A program made the translations under genes and the position numbers. The notes under the pieces are model-generated. The model did not search any database. It saw nothing but the letters and a program-made list of their open reading frames with translations, and was not told the origin of the DNA. This document shows, one piece after another, positions 12,641 through 25,240 of a stretch of DNA of 64,000 nt. Origin of the DNA: Talpa occidentalis (taxonomy: Eukaryota; Chordata; Mammalia; Eulipotyphla; Talpidae); the NCBI RefSeq assembly GCF_014898055.3, contig NW_023601104.1, positions 45,257,199 to 45,321,198 of the forward strand. The letters run 5' to 3'. Positions within the stretch are counted from its first letter, which is position 1; the number at the start of each line of letters is the position of its first letter.

Positions 12641-13560
12641 TTTGCTATAAATCTTTGTTTTCTTAGAATAAAAATGTTTTGTACATTTTTATTATTCTAG
12701 CTTTGATTTGGCTTTGGGGTTAATTTATATGCAAAGCAAATAATTTACCCAAACTTGTAAGGGATATGCATTATCAGAACACAACACCTGCAGGACAAAA
12801 GAGAGGTTAATTTCATTGTTGCTCCAAAGCAAAAGATCATTATGGAGCCTGCAGTAACCAAGCTCTGTGAAATAGCTGCATTAGTCATTAACTTCCCAGC
12901 ACTAAATTTCATATCAAACTCAATTAACTACTACATAGCTTTTAATGACAATATTTTTTCAGATGCAGCTCTTGTTTACTAATAAGATTTCACATCACGA
13001 CTATCAGTTCCATTACTTTCTTCATGTTAATATTCAAGTCTTGATTTTCTCCAAAGAAAATGGGCAATGAAAATAGCATTTGACAAAAGTTCTCCTTGAA
13101 TTATGTTTCAACATTTCAAGTGTGTTAATGTAATGCTTTAGAAGCTAAAGGGAACGATTATATAGGAAGCCAAAATCCTCTAAATGTATCCCCAGGATTG
13201 ATTAAGTTTACTCTTTATGCATATTTCCCTACAACATTGCTTCTGTGTTAAAATTTATCAGGATCAAAACCATCTAAATTGGAAATGTCCCTTAGTATAT
13301 TTTTATCACAGTGAAAGTCAAACCCCAGAATAACAAAAAGGCACAAAATTAATGTCATCAGGAAACAATTTACGTAGCTAATTAGCATAGCATTCTCATA
13401 TAAAAAGACAGATGGATTAAGGGATCAGGTCATTCTTAGCCTGCAGTAAACTGTTTGAGTCTTTAATCCCCTGCTGTTACCTATCAATGGGTGCTCTTTT
13501 TAGACTTAGATAGATCCCTGGAAAGATTTAGATGCTCCTATAGATTGATTGACCTTGTTC
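12641..13560. other. Single-copy-looking block, possible conserved non-coding DNA
   Basis: About 900 bases without recognisable transposon text, long homopolymers or microsatellites, with mixed sequence including several TAAT cores. This texture is typical of unique, often conserved, non-coding DNA in gene deserts, but conservation cannot be judged from one sequence. No coding frame is credible. Confidence 0.25.
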
Positions 13561-14239
13561 ATTTAACTTTTATTGATGATATATTTAATCATATATTTTA
13601 CTGAAACAACAGTAATAACTCAAATTAGGTAGTTGCTGAAGAACTGAAATAAAAACCGTATCTGAACATTTCTCATATAATACCTTGCACAGCAGACAAA
13701 TATACACACACAGACACAGACACTTACACACTCACACACATACTGCTGTGCTGTGCTAAGAATCAGATCCTGGTTTGAAGATAACTATATGAGTTATTTC
13801 TTACTTCAACAAGAGTTGAGGTTATTTGCAAGTGATATACATGCAGCAATCTAAGACAATAAGTACATCATAACAGCAGCTAGTAGTGATCAACTACCAA
13901 AATATCAAATTCTTTAAATAGAAGTAGTCAATCAGAATAGGTTAAGATTTTCATGAGTCGTCTTTAAAGTGTTTCCAAAATTAATGCATAAGAAAGAATC
14001 ACTAGAGGTGTTTGATCTAGTATGTATTGTTGTGGCACAAAAGAAATCATCCCATCTCCCTCTGGGTTCTCCTTGGACTGCACATGTAATCAAAACAGCA
14101 ATAGATGCATTAGCAAAGGAAAAGCAATCAATTTAATAACATATGTGTGTAGAGTTTACATGGTTTACATGGTATAAATTTTATGGACTAATGAAGTGGA
14201 CCAGGAATATTTATCCTTCATTTTGTGAGCTGGGGCATC

Positions 14240-14660
14240 AGTGACAGAGAGAGTAGGACTTCACATGATAGAATGTGTACTCTGAAAGAAAGATGAGATT
14301 CTTAGATAGAGAGAACATCTTTACTGATAAGCCTATGATTGGGTGAGACATCCTAACTTTTATTCTAGGTCATAAAAGGCAGAACAGTGATTGCTTCTTT
14401 GATAAGGAAAGGGAGAAGTATGCGGGGGTGATCTCTTCTGTTAGGGACGGTGAAAGACTTAAGCGGCAACAGAAATTTCTCCTCAGCGTCGATATAAAAC
14501 AATCTGTATTATGTAAGTAATGCTGATGGGTCTCCAGAGGCTCACAGGGCCTTGACTGGTCCGCAAGTTCCCATATCAAGTTGACAGAAAGACTCCTCTA
14601 GGCTTATTGAGAAGAACTTGTTTGACACTTTTGGGGAGAGTGACCTCACAATAGAAACCA
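14240..14660. repeat. Unidentified interspersed repeat, copy A
   Basis: This block aligns by eye with 32,960-33,330 in the same orientation. Matched landmarks include GACTTCACATGATAGAATG, ACTCTGAAAGAAAGATGAG, CATAAAAGGCAGAACAGTGATTG (shared core CATAAAA, AGTGATTG), TTATGTAAGTAATG and CCCATATCAAGTTGA. Two diverged copies imply an old dispersed repeat, perhaps an LTR. I cannot name the family. Confidence 0.5.
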
Positions 14661-14822
14661 AAACCAACAAATAAAAAGATTTTTTTTCTGAAAAAATCTT
14701 TCTTTTAAAGTTCCTGGTCATAGGGAAAGAAAGTATTGCCTCAGACTCTTGTACTAGTTTCTTAGGGCTTCCATAAGATAGTGCCACAACACAGGTGATT
14801 TAAAATAACAATAATTACCGTT

Positions 14823-15097
14823 GGGCCTCCCCTGGTGGCGCAGGGGTTGAGCGCTGGGCTGCGAAGCTGCCCGCAGCATCTGCAGGGCCGGTTCGATCCC
14901 CGGCCACTGGCGAGGGTCCCACATGGCACGACAGACCTCTCCTTCTCGCCAGCCGCTCCCCCCAGCAGTGTGTTTCGTCAGTCTGCCTCTTCTGTTCCCC
15001 GCTCTGTCTCTGGTGAATCCTCTCACCCTCCCACACATCTGGCCTGTACCCGGGTTCTTGTATAAAATAAATAAATCTTAAAAAAAAAAAAAAAAAT
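14823..15097 (+). mobile_element. tRNA-derived SINE, well preserved
   Basis: Head GGGCCTCCCCTGGTGGCGCA, B box GGTTCGATCCC at 14890-14900, tail AAATAAATCTTA plus about 16 A. The flanks share only a short imperfect match (ATTACCGTT/GTCACCGTA), so the duplication is not certain. Confidence 0.9.
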
Positions 15098-15325
15098 CAC
15101 TGTCACCGTACAGGAGACTACAAGTATGAAATCAAGATATTGGCAAAATTGGTTTCTTCCAGAAAGCTCTGAGCAAGTATGCATTCCATGCTTTTCTCCT
15201 AGTTCCTGGCAGTTGCCAGGAATCCTTTGTGTTTCTTTGTAGATGCATCACTCTAGTCTCTGTTCTGGCACCACCTGTTGTTCTTTGCTAGGTGTCTGTG
15301 TTTACTTATTTTCAAATAGTCTCTT

Positions 15326-15603
15326 TTTTTTTTTTTTTTTTTTTAAGATTCATGTATTTTATCCAAGACCTGGGGTACAGGCCAGATGTGCGGGAGGGTA
15401 AAAGATTCACTAGAGACAGAGTGGGGAACAGAACAGGCAGACTGACTGAAATACACTGCTAAGGGGAGCAGTGGGCGTGACAGGAGAGGTCCGCTGAGCC
15501 ATGTGGGACCCTCGCCAGCCGGCCAGGATGGAACAGGCGCTGCAGAAGCTGCGGACAACTTCACAGCGCTGCGCTTGACGGCCTGCGCCACCAGGAGTGG
15601 CCA
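15326..15603 (-). mobile_element. tRNA-derived SINE
   Basis: Antisense copy with a long T run at the left followed by AAGATTCATGTATTTTATCC, and the head at 15,590-15,603 (CACCAGGAGTGGCC). A perfect 12-bp duplication, AAATAGTCTCTT, lies at 15,314-15,325 and 15,604-15,615. Confidence 0.92.
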
Positions 15604-16018
15604 AAATAGTCTCTTCTTAAAAGGACACTAGAGCTTTCAAATTAGGGCTCATGCTAGTCTGATGTGACCTCCTCTTAGTACAGGGGTTAGAATACAACTA
15701 TTATAGAATGGTAGGTATTAATTTATAACATGAATTATATTGCATGAAATAAAGTTCTTCAGTATGACCAGTACATATTTTCCCACATCTATATGTGAAG
15801 GCAAAACATAGACATGTGATAGCTGTGTATATATTGTCAAAAAAATAATAATTAGAACAATTAATGTCACCAAACTAAAATAAATGGGCATATACATTCT
15901 TGTGATAGGAAGGCTCACTATTAGAACTGGCATTTTCACTAGGCTTAGCTCAAAACTTGTATTAGCACTTGAAGAGAATGGAGATCTATAATTTAGAGAC
16001 TCATCTGCATTTCAGTTT

Positions 16019-16051
16019 CCATTGGTGGCTAACTCTCCATTGGTGGCTAAC
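16019..16051. repeat. Short tandem duplication (18-bp period)
   Basis: CCATTGGTGGCTAAC occurs twice, at 16,019-16,033 and 16,037-16,051. It is a local duplication with no further copies. Confidence 0.85.
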
Positions 16052-16249
16052 AGATTCTGTTTTTATCTGTTAATATGTTAATGAAACCAGTCCCCAAATT
16101 ACAAGCTCTTCTTGGTGTTAGACCCTTTTGGTTGCTTTAAAATGTTAAGAATAAGATGGCAGTCTTTGTATTCTTCCTTTTCTTAGCTTTGGGGATTACA
16201 TTTGTTATACAACCCTTGTTGTTTTCACCATGTCCCATGTAATACATAT

Positions 16250-18250
16250 GTAAGTATCACAAGGTGATTTCACTCATATGTGAAATATAGGTGGGGGAGG
16301 TAGCTAATTTTTATAGATGAAGAATTTTAAGTTGAATCTCTTATTCTTTCAACACTTTAAATATTTCATCCCACTCTCTTTCATGTGTGGTATCCTAGCA
16401 GAAATGGGCTATAATCATCCTTGATCTTCTATGGCAATGCCATTTTTTCCTCTGGCTTATTCATCTTCAGACTATATTTTATGCCTAGTTATTGCATTTT
16501 TTTGCATTTATAATACTGGATATTTCCAGAGTTTCCTGGATTTACGGTTTGGTTCTTATCATTATGTTTTAAAATTTCTTGACTATTACTACTTCAGATA
16601 CTTACTCATATATTCTTTTCTATTCTCTTTCTGGAATTCCAATTACATATATGTTGCAACTTTGGAAATTATCACACATTTCTTGGATGTTCTCTTTTTT
16701 TCCCATTTTTTTTTCCTCCTAGCATTTTAGTTTGAAATATTTCTTTTGAACTATCTTAAATCTTACTGATATTTTCCCCAACTGTGCCCAGTCTACTAAT
16801 GAATCCATTAAAGACATTCTTCATTTGTGGTACAATTCTTTTGATTCCTTGTATTTCGTTTTGATTCTCTCAATTTTCATCTCTCCGCTTACATTATCCA
16901 TCTGTTCTTGCATCTTGTCTACTTTTTCCATTAGCGCTCTTAACATCTTAATTATAGTTAATTTAAATTCCCTGTCTGCTCCTTAAAAAATATGCATCAT
17001 CTTTGTGTTCTGTTCTGATAATTTGCTTTTCTTTTCAAACTGTGTTTCTCTCTCACTGTTTGCTATGCCTTATAATTGTATTTTTGTTGTTGCTGTTGTT
17101 AAAAACCAGACATGTTTTATCAGCAGTAAGTGCTGAGGTAGATGAATCTTTGATGTGAGAATATATGCTAATCTGACTAGGAATTGGACTATATTTAATG
17201 TATGCTGTGAATCAGAGTCTTCAGATTCCGTAAAATTATTGTTTGTGTCTCCCCTCTAACTTTGAGTTTCCCTAAGTACTCTTCTTGAAGCTCTTCAGCT
17301 GTAATCCTAAGATTTTATGGTGAGAACCTGTTGATTTCAGTTCCAAGGTATAAGAAAGGGAAAATACTCCATAGTTTTATAGTTTTCACCTCAATCTTTT
17401 AATACTTTTATGACCTTTACAATTTTTTTTCCCGTATTATAGCTTTCATTTCCCTCTCAATTATTTTTAAAGATTTATTTATTTATACAAGAACTGGGAT
17501 ACAGGCCAGAGGCACAGGAGGTTGAGAGAATTCACCAGAGACAGAGTGGGGAGCAGAACAGGCAGTCAACCGAAGACACTGCTGAGGGGAGCAGCGGGCA
17601 AGACAGGAGAGGTCTGATACTCCATGTGGGTAGCTTCCTGGACAGGCCAGGAATTGAACCCTTTCTGCAGAGCCTGCAGAAAGCTTCACAGTGCTGCTCT
17701 CAAACCACTGCACCATCAGGGAAGCCCTTCCCTCTCTTAAATTAGTTAAGATCAGATAGATAGCAATGCACTTCCCCCAGGGGAGGTATAATCTTTTACC
17801 TTAGGCTATTGCTGTGAAGAAAGCACTTGTATCTTGCCCTACCAGAATCCTAAAAGATCTTTTTTCTGCTCTTTACCAGGAAAACCCAGTGGGTTTTTGA
17901 AGGTAAACAAATGAGTGCTTGGGGATATCCATAAAACTGCCCCAAAGGAGCTTCTCCTATCACATTAGTCCATATTCAATATCCAGCAATTAATAAAAAT
18001 AATGACTTGGTACTCCTACAGGGTTACAGCTTCAGCAGTATTTGTCCCAACAAGTAAATCTTGTAATTGCTTATCTTTCTCAATTCTGTAGTGGTATTTC
18101 TAATCTCATCTGATATGTCTAAGAAAAGTCACTGATTTTCAAGTTATTCAGCTTTTCTTATTGTGGGATCAGGAATGACAACTTCCAAACACTTTACATG
18201 TTGCCAGTAATTCAAAAGTCCTTCTGAGGCTCTATTATTAAAGGTTTTCT
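16250..18250 (-). mobile_element. HAL1/L1M-like ORF1 and 5' region relic, split by a SINE
   Basis: The plus strand reads as antisense of an old LINE ORF1 region: CTTGCATCTTGTCTACTTTT, CCATTAGCGCTCTTAACATC, AATTTAAATTCCCTGTCTGC and then AACCAGACATGTTTTATCAG. I know these landmarks from HAL1/L1M elements. It resumes after the SINE at 17,465-17,727; the extension beyond about 17,900 is less certain. No frame survives. Confidence 0.55.
17465..17727 (-). mobile_element. tRNA-derived SINE
   Basis: Antisense copy, left end TTTTTAAAGATTTATTTATT, right end ATCAGGGAAGCCC. TTCCCTCTC is duplicated at 17,450-17,458 and 17,728-17,736. It sits inside the HAL1/L1M-like relic. Confidence 0.9.
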
Positions 18251-18517
18251 GTCCTACAAAAAATGAAATGTGTTAATTATTCTGCCCTCATGAAAAGGAA
18301 CGTTGTTCTGTATATTCAAAAGTAGCATAAATATTAGTTCTTCAAAGAGGTAGGTTATGAGAGATCTTACTGTGAATCAAAATCCAAATCTAAATTTATA
18401 TCAAAATTTTAAATAGGTTATCCTTCAAAGCTGATGTAATTTCTACTTACAGTGTGGACTCAGAAGTAAAAAAAAAAAAAAAGCATTAAATAATTCACTG
18501 ATCCATAAAGACAATTT

Positions 18518-18793
18518 CAATTCTATTTATTTATTTATTTATTTATTTATGTATTTATTTGTTTGTTTTAAAGATTTTTATTTATTTATACAGGAACTGG
18601 GGTACAGTCCAGATGAGTGGGAGGGTGAGAGGATCCACCATATATAGAGTGGGGAACAGAACAGGCAGACTGACGAAATACACTGCTGAGGGGAGCAGCG
18701 GGTGAGACAGAAGACATCTGCTTCCCATGTGGGATTCTTGCCAGCTGGTAGGGATCGAACCGGCGCTGCAGAGACTGCTGACAGCTTCACCAT
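18518..18793 (-). mobile_element. tRNA-derived SINE, 5'-truncated, expanded tail
   Basis: The left end is an expanded (TTTA)n tail of about 40 bases before AAAGATTTTTATTTATTTAT. The body follows to GACAGCTTCACCATAG, where the head (about 35 bases, including the A box) is missing. The right flank is L1 antisense sequence. Confidence 0.82.
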
Positions 18794-18794
18794 A

Positions 18795-18965
18795 GTTCAC
18801 CATACTCCCTTCCCACTTTGTCCTCTCTTCTCCCTCCCCCTCTGGTAGCCTCCATACTGTTTTCCAAAGGGGCTGGATCACTCTACATTCACAAGAATGT
18901 GCAAGGATTCCTTTTTCTCCACATCTTTAGCAACACTTATTGTTTCTGTTGTTTTTGATTTGCAC
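18795..18965 (-). mobile_element. Old L1 ORF2 C-terminal fragment
   Basis: CCATACTGTTTTCCAAAGGG, then TCTACATTCACAAGAATG and CCTTTTTCTCCACATC match the antisense of the ORF2 C-terminal coding region seen in the better L1 copies of this window (for example 40,430-40,510). It is short and degenerate. Confidence 0.7.
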
Positions 18966-19329
18966 CATTCTATTCCAAGTTTTCTTTGTAATTCATTTGT
19001 TGAACCACTCACAGAAAGCTAATAGTTTTTATAAAGAACTTTCAAATTCAGACTTTTTTTTGGTTATTTCTATTCTACTGTGGAGCATAGTTGATGTTTA
19101 CTTTTAATTTCATATTTTCAAACTTTCTGATAGCAGAAGGACAACACCAGGCCAAGATATCTTTAGTAGACAATTATTATCAATAACTAGTATAGATATC
19201 ATTGTTACTTCAGAAAATTGAGGAAGGACTATTTATATTAACTAATTATCATACTTCTAATACCATATACTGCCAAGAAGTTATGTAAAAGAAAACCATA
19301 AGTTAATAATCTTGGAGAACATAAACACA

Positions 19330-20170
19330 AATGTTCTTAAATGTATGCTAGTATATTAAACCCAGTGATACATAAAAATGAAAATTGTGGCTAAATGGAA
19401 TTAACTGCAGGAATACAAGAATTTTTGGTATTAAAAAATCAATCATTATAATTTGGGCACTCTTATAGGATAAAAGATAAAAATATAAATGCTCATATCA
19501 GTAGATGCAGATAAATAACATTTGACAATCAAATTTTCTTTATGCTAAAAGTCCTCAACAAACTATTAAATGGAAATTGGCTCCATTTAATAGAAAACAT
19601 ATAAAACTCTACAACATATATCATACCTAATGGTAAAATATTATACATGCACCATCTAAGATTCTCTATACTGACAAAGAATTTCAAAGCAATTTAAAAA
19701 GGAATATCTGTTTGAACACTTCACATGCACACAAAAATGATAAATGAATTGTTAATGAGTTCATGAGAAGCTGATCAATATAATTAAAGATTAAGGAAAC
19801 ATAAGTTGGAATCACAATAAGGTTTATTATACTTCCAATAGGATATTGAAATGCAAAGAATACCAAATAATAAAGAGGATAAGGAGCAACTAAGTCTTTC
19901 ATGTGTTGTAAGTTGAAATTTAAAATTCTGTAGTCTCTGTGCAAAAAGTTTTAGAAAACACTTAAACATAGACTAGTCTTAAATCTAGGAACTTCATTCT
20001 TACGAATGTACATAAAGGAAATTAAAATATGTTTGCTAAAAGACTTAACAAGAATGCCTGTGGTAGATTTATTCATAATGTCCCAAATCTGGAAACAACC
20101 CAAGTGCCCATCAACCAGAGAAAGCATAAACAAACTGATCAATAATCCTTCTCAGGATATATCCACATTA
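19330..20170 (+). mobile_element. Old L1 ORF2 relic
   Basis: Sense-strand fragments: ATTAAAAAATCAATCATTAT, CATATCAGTAGATGCAGATA and CATTTGACAATC resemble the reverse-transcriptase region, and TTATTCATAATGTCCCAAAT with GGAAACAACCCAAGTGCCCA resembles the C-terminal region. Parts between are missing. No open frame remains. Confidence 0.65.
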
Positions 20171-20319
20171 TAAGAATTTAATTACATACACATTTAGAAA
20201 TGAATAATATATTCAGCTTTTAAATGACCATAAAGTAATCTAGATATTAAAATGACAGAAATTAAATTATTTTAAATTTTAAGTAATATGACTTGTTCTG
20301 AAAAATGAGATTGTGGTTA

Positions 20320-20760
20320 AGTTGATATGGCAATTCTGAATCCTGTCCTCAGGCAGCCGCTGAACATTGTGCTTTATTAACCATCAACAATTTGCTGCAC
20401 TGCAGGCTAATGTTGATGGTTTAAGGATAGCAGTGTTAATATTAATTTTCAAAGTGTCAGTCTTGAGGGAAGGTATTAATTGACCTCATAAGATTTTTAA
20501 ACTTTGAAAATAATACTTTTTATTTTGAGCATTAAAACATTTCAGGCAGAATTTCAAATGCTCTTGGAAAAGGGATTAGAAGCACAATCCAAAAGTGATT
20601 TTCACTCAGAGTTAACCTTAAAGGAAATTGCTTTCAATCATTCTAAAACTGAGAAGAAAGCAGGAAGAGTAAATCTCCAATCTCTTCTTTCCAAGCTTTC
20701 TCATTCACACAATTTACCCATAGGCATATATATTCAGTGACATTCTCGCGTGCCCTGGAT
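20320..20760. other. Single-copy-looking block with a hairpin
   Basis: No transposon text is recognised. It includes an inverted repeat, TTAACCATCAACA (20,377-20,389) against TGTTGATGGTTTAA (20,411-20,424), separated by a 21-base spacer rich in CTGCA. A 78-codon plus-strand frame (20,504-20,740) shows no domain. Possible conserved non-coding DNA; this is a guess from texture only. Confidence 0.3.
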
Positions 20761-22918
20761 TTTATTACCTTGCAGATCTAATTACTTCATTTTACTAAAC
20801 ACTACCTTTTCCTTGTTGTATGAGAAGAAAACCTTTAGTCATAGGATAAAAAAAGGGGGGCATATCATTTCATGAACAACAATCGATCACTAATTGAGTT
20901 GTTGACAATTGAATATTCCAAAACTTGATTTTTTTTTTTTTTCAGGCAGATTCACATTTCTTCCCTCTTCTTTATAAAGCACTGACTAAAGTAGTTAGGG
21001 CCTTATAAATTTTCTCATTATATCATAACTTACAAAATTAAATATTGTCAGCCCTAAGTAATATTTAAGAATAGATGAAAAATTCATATTTAAAAATACA
21101 TGCTGTAGACTTTTATTAATATAGAGTTCATTATCTTTCTGTAGATTCCATATTTAAATCCTCTACCTAAAATCATATCAAGTTTTCTTATAAGTACTTT
21201 TAGTATTGGAGAACTTACTGCTTCAGATACTCTGAAATATATATAGTAATATTAATAAAAATGAATTCCCCTATAATAGAATAATTATCTCCCTACGCAA
21301 AAGTCAAAATATGTTGAAACACTAAACTTCATAAAATGAACATTGACAAATGTTAATAATTAGTGAAAGATGTTGAAATATGAGATACGATGACTGTTTT
21401 GGGAAGAGAAAGACACAATGATATTGATATTGGTATTGACTGTGGTTGCTAAAGCCTAAGGACAGGATAGGCATTCAGGTCTTGTTTTAGTAAAAAAGCT
21501 ATATTCAGTTTAAGCTTTCAAAAATCAAACAGGCTACTTCTTAAATATGAAAGTGTTAGACCAAGGTTACATCACAATTCAGAATGTAGACATGGTTTTA
21601 ATGGACTTCCTAGGCACTTTTTCCAGCTTAAAGTGTTGATCAGGGGCCTTAAAAAATCAGCTTTTTATTTCAGTTAACTTTAACCACTTTTGCTATTTTT
21701 GAAGCTATTTTTATGCTTACTTTTGCTATCAAATGGAGGGTGCTTTTACATTTTAGAGTAAACTATAAAAACAAGTGCACATCAAGACATAATGTGGCAA
21801 AAATTTCCCAGAAACGTCAGTAATGTTGATGTTGATAATATAAAAATGGACTGGGTGTGCAAATGCAGCAATGCTTTCGTGTGTCTCTCTTACGTGTTCT
21901 GCTCCACATATTTTAAGAGGGCTTGCTTAATGTGGGTGTTCCAATTCAATCTCAATAGAATGCTATGTATATTGTTGTTAGTAAATCTTGCCTTTATAAT
22001 AATTCCTATGTGTATAACCTATTGTAAAGCAAGGGTTTATATCTTTAGAAGAATAAAGGGGAAGTTACAGATCTAGAACTATAATCAACTTGAGCTCAGG
22101 CTGCTAGCCCAAGTATGGATCTTTAATATAATTTCAAGCAGGGAATGCTTTCAGGCATGTTTTCTCAGTCAGGAGTTGAGCAGAGCATATGCACAATGGC
22201 AGACACCAGAAACTAGCCTTTGGCTGGTTGAGAGATGAAGTCATTTTAAACCTAAGTTTTAAATCAGATGTTGTGCTAGATGCCATCTGAACTTGTGCTT
22301 AAAATGCTGTTTCAGAAGAAAAATTGAAACTCTTAGAATTAAAAATAAATTAGAATGCTGGCATATTATTTCTTTTAAATAATAACTAATAATTAATATT
22401 GCAAAGACACTGTTTGCCATAATAAAATAATTTTTTATTTTGAACAATAAATAGATTTATCTGTGGGCATAATTTTCAAAGATATATTAATAAGAGAATG
22501 GGAATTAACACTTTACATATTAAAATTTTAATTACTTGCTCCTGTTTACTCTTTGAAGACTAGGAGCAGAATCCTTTTTATTTTTGCCTAAAATTATGTT
22601 CATTGTCAGCACTCACCTATGTACGTATATATTTTATATACAACAATACAATTCTGAAAACTCCCTACACTTATTAGATATCTGTGTTAAGTCCCATGAA
22701 ATTTACCCAAGTAAGCAGGATTGTCTAAAAATGTATTCATTGAAGTTTTGAAAAGAAGAAACTAATGAAAAATTTCTCATTTTGCCCATCAAAGAAGCAG
22801 CAGTATGTTACCTGCAACATAAGCCACAGATTAACAAATTTAATTTTTGCATTAAATATAATATGTATTTTGCGTTATATATTATATATAGTGTTATATG
22901 ATATATATTTTGCCTATT

Positions 22919-22949
22919 TTATACACATACACACACACACACACACACA
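22919..22949. repeat. (CA)n microsatellite
   Basis: ATACACATACACACACACAC and onward, about 12 dinucleotides, next to an AT-alternating stretch. Confidence 0.9.
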
Positions 22950-24680
22950 TTCTACTCTAGGTTCAAAGATGTAAAAAGATGGCCATTTACCCTGTCGTAG
23001 GCCAAGGTGTAAAAGAAGGTTGATAGTTATTATTTATATTCATTTTTAAGGAACTGAAATTTATTTCCTTTGGTAAATATTCCTTGTGTTTCTGTTGACT
23101 TTATTTTTTGTTTTAATTTGAATTGGAAAATGTTAATGGTAAAAACTGTTGTTACTTAAAAAAATCAGTAATCTTTTATTTGTATTAAAATTGTGTTTTG
23201 GATTCAGTTTTGTTGTGTGAATTAAAAGTGTATAAACATCAACAACAAAGAAAAAAACCTATGCTAATTTTGTGAGATTAAGTCGTTTAAAAAAGTCATA
23301 GAATTAACATATAGGAAGCCTAATGGTATTATTTGGAATGTTGTAAGAAATCTGTGTATGGGATTTGGTATGAATAACATTCTAAATACAGCCCCTAAAG
23401 TTAAATACTCTCTTTAGAATCTTTTCCTTATTAGATTGAAAGCAAACATACCCAAATCTGATAATATAAGGAAGATGATGATAACCATAGTGATAGCTGA
23501 TGAATGTATAAATTCTATGATTATTAAAATATTGCATATCAATTATTTAACATCACCACAGTTCTAAGAATTAGGTAATGCTTAATATAATAGAATACCA
23601 TGCATTTCACTAAATCAATATTTTAGGTTACATGTAAAAAACATTTTCAGATAAAATAACTATGGCTAAAAGTTTACCTGATACAGTGCAGTAAGTTTGG
23701 AATCATGGCTGAGATCTGAGATTTGACTGTAGCTATAAATTAGCTAATATCTCCTATTAAAAGGCAGCTTCATTCTCCTTTTACTTTAGACCTAATTGAA
23801 GACCAGAAAGGGAGGGGGAAATAATAATAATGAGTATATAATATATTCTTTTATTTTAGATTAAATATCCTTTGTAGCACAAAGTGACAACTAACTCCAT
23901 GCTACTATTGGCTTTTGGAGCCCACCACTTGAATTGGAGGAATAATTTTCTGTTTGCATTATTTATGTATCTGAGTCAACTTTAGATAATTTTGGTTCAA
24001 AAATGCTTCCTTGAAAAATGGCATAAAAGATGTTATATTTATCAGTGTTGTCTTACCTTTTTTAGAAGGAGATGAGAATTTTTAAATTTTCACTAAATTC
24101 GGTGTATAATATAAAATTCTGCTTTCAATAATTGCATTCTTAATTTTCATATCTAGAAGGATTCTCTTTTTTCCTCCCTTTAACTCTTCCACAATTGCAA
24201 TGAACTGTGAGAAAGAAATACGCTACAAAGATAACTGAACCCTTATGAAATATTCCACAGTGGTGTCACTATAACTATTTTGCCACTGCTATCCTTATAT
24301 TTCTCATAGACACTTGCACTTAGGAGAAATAAAATGGTCTGCATCATTAATTTCTATGCCCAAATAAAGAGTTTCTCAGCAGGTTGCACATGAGCTATTT
24401 AAACTGGAGTATTGGTAAGATGGTCATTAATTATCCAGAAATGAATCTTAAGAATGTGAAAATTACATTCGTGAGAGTACATATCCTTTGAGAGAAGCTA
24501 GCTTAAAGCTGGGCAGTGATGTACTGGCACATCCAAAAAAAAAATAATATATATATATGAATGTTATTTCACACAGCCAGGGACTCAGGCCGTAGGTTAG
24601 CCATGTAAGGGAGGGAGAGGCATGTGTTTAATGTGTTTCATCTCTCTCTAACCAAAGGTCATGAGTGATGTTAGCTACAT

Positions 24681-24699
24681 ATGTGTGTGTGTGTGTGTA
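24681..24699. repeat. (TG)n microsatellite
   Basis: ATGTGTGTGTGTGTGTGT, about 9 dinucleotides. Confidence 0.85.
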
Positions 24700-24834
24700 T
24701 AAGATTAAATATAAGACTTAAAATATATGGAACAAAACAAAATAAGTGGACTCTGTCATTAATTTTGGAATTCATGTATTTTTTTTTTAATCCCTTAAAA
24801 TACTCAGGATTTGTGGTTATTAAGGTTTCCCCTT

Positions 24835-25010
24835 TCATTAGCACTTATAAGTTATATATATATTACATCAATTCATGTAATACTCAAAACAACCACGTGT
24901 CTAAAGATATAACAAAATTCCCATTTAACAAGTGACAAAATTAGAGCAGAGAGAAGTAAAGTTACTTGTTATGATTGCAATTTACAGTGAAGAAGTCAGA
25001 CTCCAAAATT
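24835..25010 (+). mobile_element. MIR relic
   Basis: CATGTAATACTCAAAACAAC, then CCCATTTAACAAGTGACAAA, GCAGAGAGAAGTAAAGTTAC and GAAGTCAGACTCCAAA follow the order of a MIR core SINE (…CCTCACAACAACCC…CCCATTTTACAGATGAGGAAA…GAGGTTAAGTAACTTG…). It is an ancient, diverged copy. Confidence 0.62.
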
Positions 25011-25209
25011 TATTTTCTTAATGTCATAATGCATGACAATATAGTATCAACTTGCTGATAGGCCTGACTGAGGGTCATTGGGCCTTAGGGCCAACTTTTA
25101 CCAGTGTTTTGTGTTCGGCACATCATCAGTTCTAAACAGTGAACATTATGAATCCTCTGATAGAAATGATAATGTCCAAAAAGAGAGTAATAAGAGATTG
25201 TTAAGCTGT

Positions 25210-25236
<27 letters not shown>
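25210..25236 (+). repeat. Poly-A run (about 27 A)
   Basis: Uninterrupted A run not attached to any recognisable SINE or LINE body. It could be the tail of a very truncated retro-insertion or a replication-slippage tract. Confidence 0.9.

Positions 25237-25240
<4 letters not shown>

Larger units (their letters stand above)
14752..15720 (-). mobile_element. MaLR/MLT1-like LTR relic, split by two SINEs
   Basis: Three pieces (14,752-14,822; 15,098-15,325; 15,604-15,720) form one antisense LTR. It opens with TACTAGTTTCTTAGGGCTTC and AGATAGTGCCACAACACAGG and continues with CTGGCAGTTGCCAGGAATCC, GTAGATGCATCACTCTAGTC and AAAAGGACACTAGAGC. This order fits antisense MaLR LTRs. SINEs of opposite orientation interrupt it at 14,823 and 15,326. 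It is non-coding and degenerate. Confidence 0.62.
20761..24834. other. Unassigned AT-rich DNA
   Basis: Four kilobases with no named repeat apart from simple repeats at 22,919-22,949 and 24,681-24,698. Open frames are below 100 codons and rich in chance hydrophobic residues. Nothing else supported. Confidence 0.4.

Noticed and set aside
14670..14706. AAAGATTTTTT/AAAAAATCTTT hairpin
   Set aside because: A/T-only pairing in an AT-rich region; such inverted repeats are expected by chance.
14754..15604. A family of similar short peptides (AQ…KLSAASAAPVRS…CLFCSPLCLW and HWVQSEAREGERIHQSQSGEQ) occurring across the window
   Set aside because: They are translations of the SINE in sense and antisense at many loci, not a gene family.
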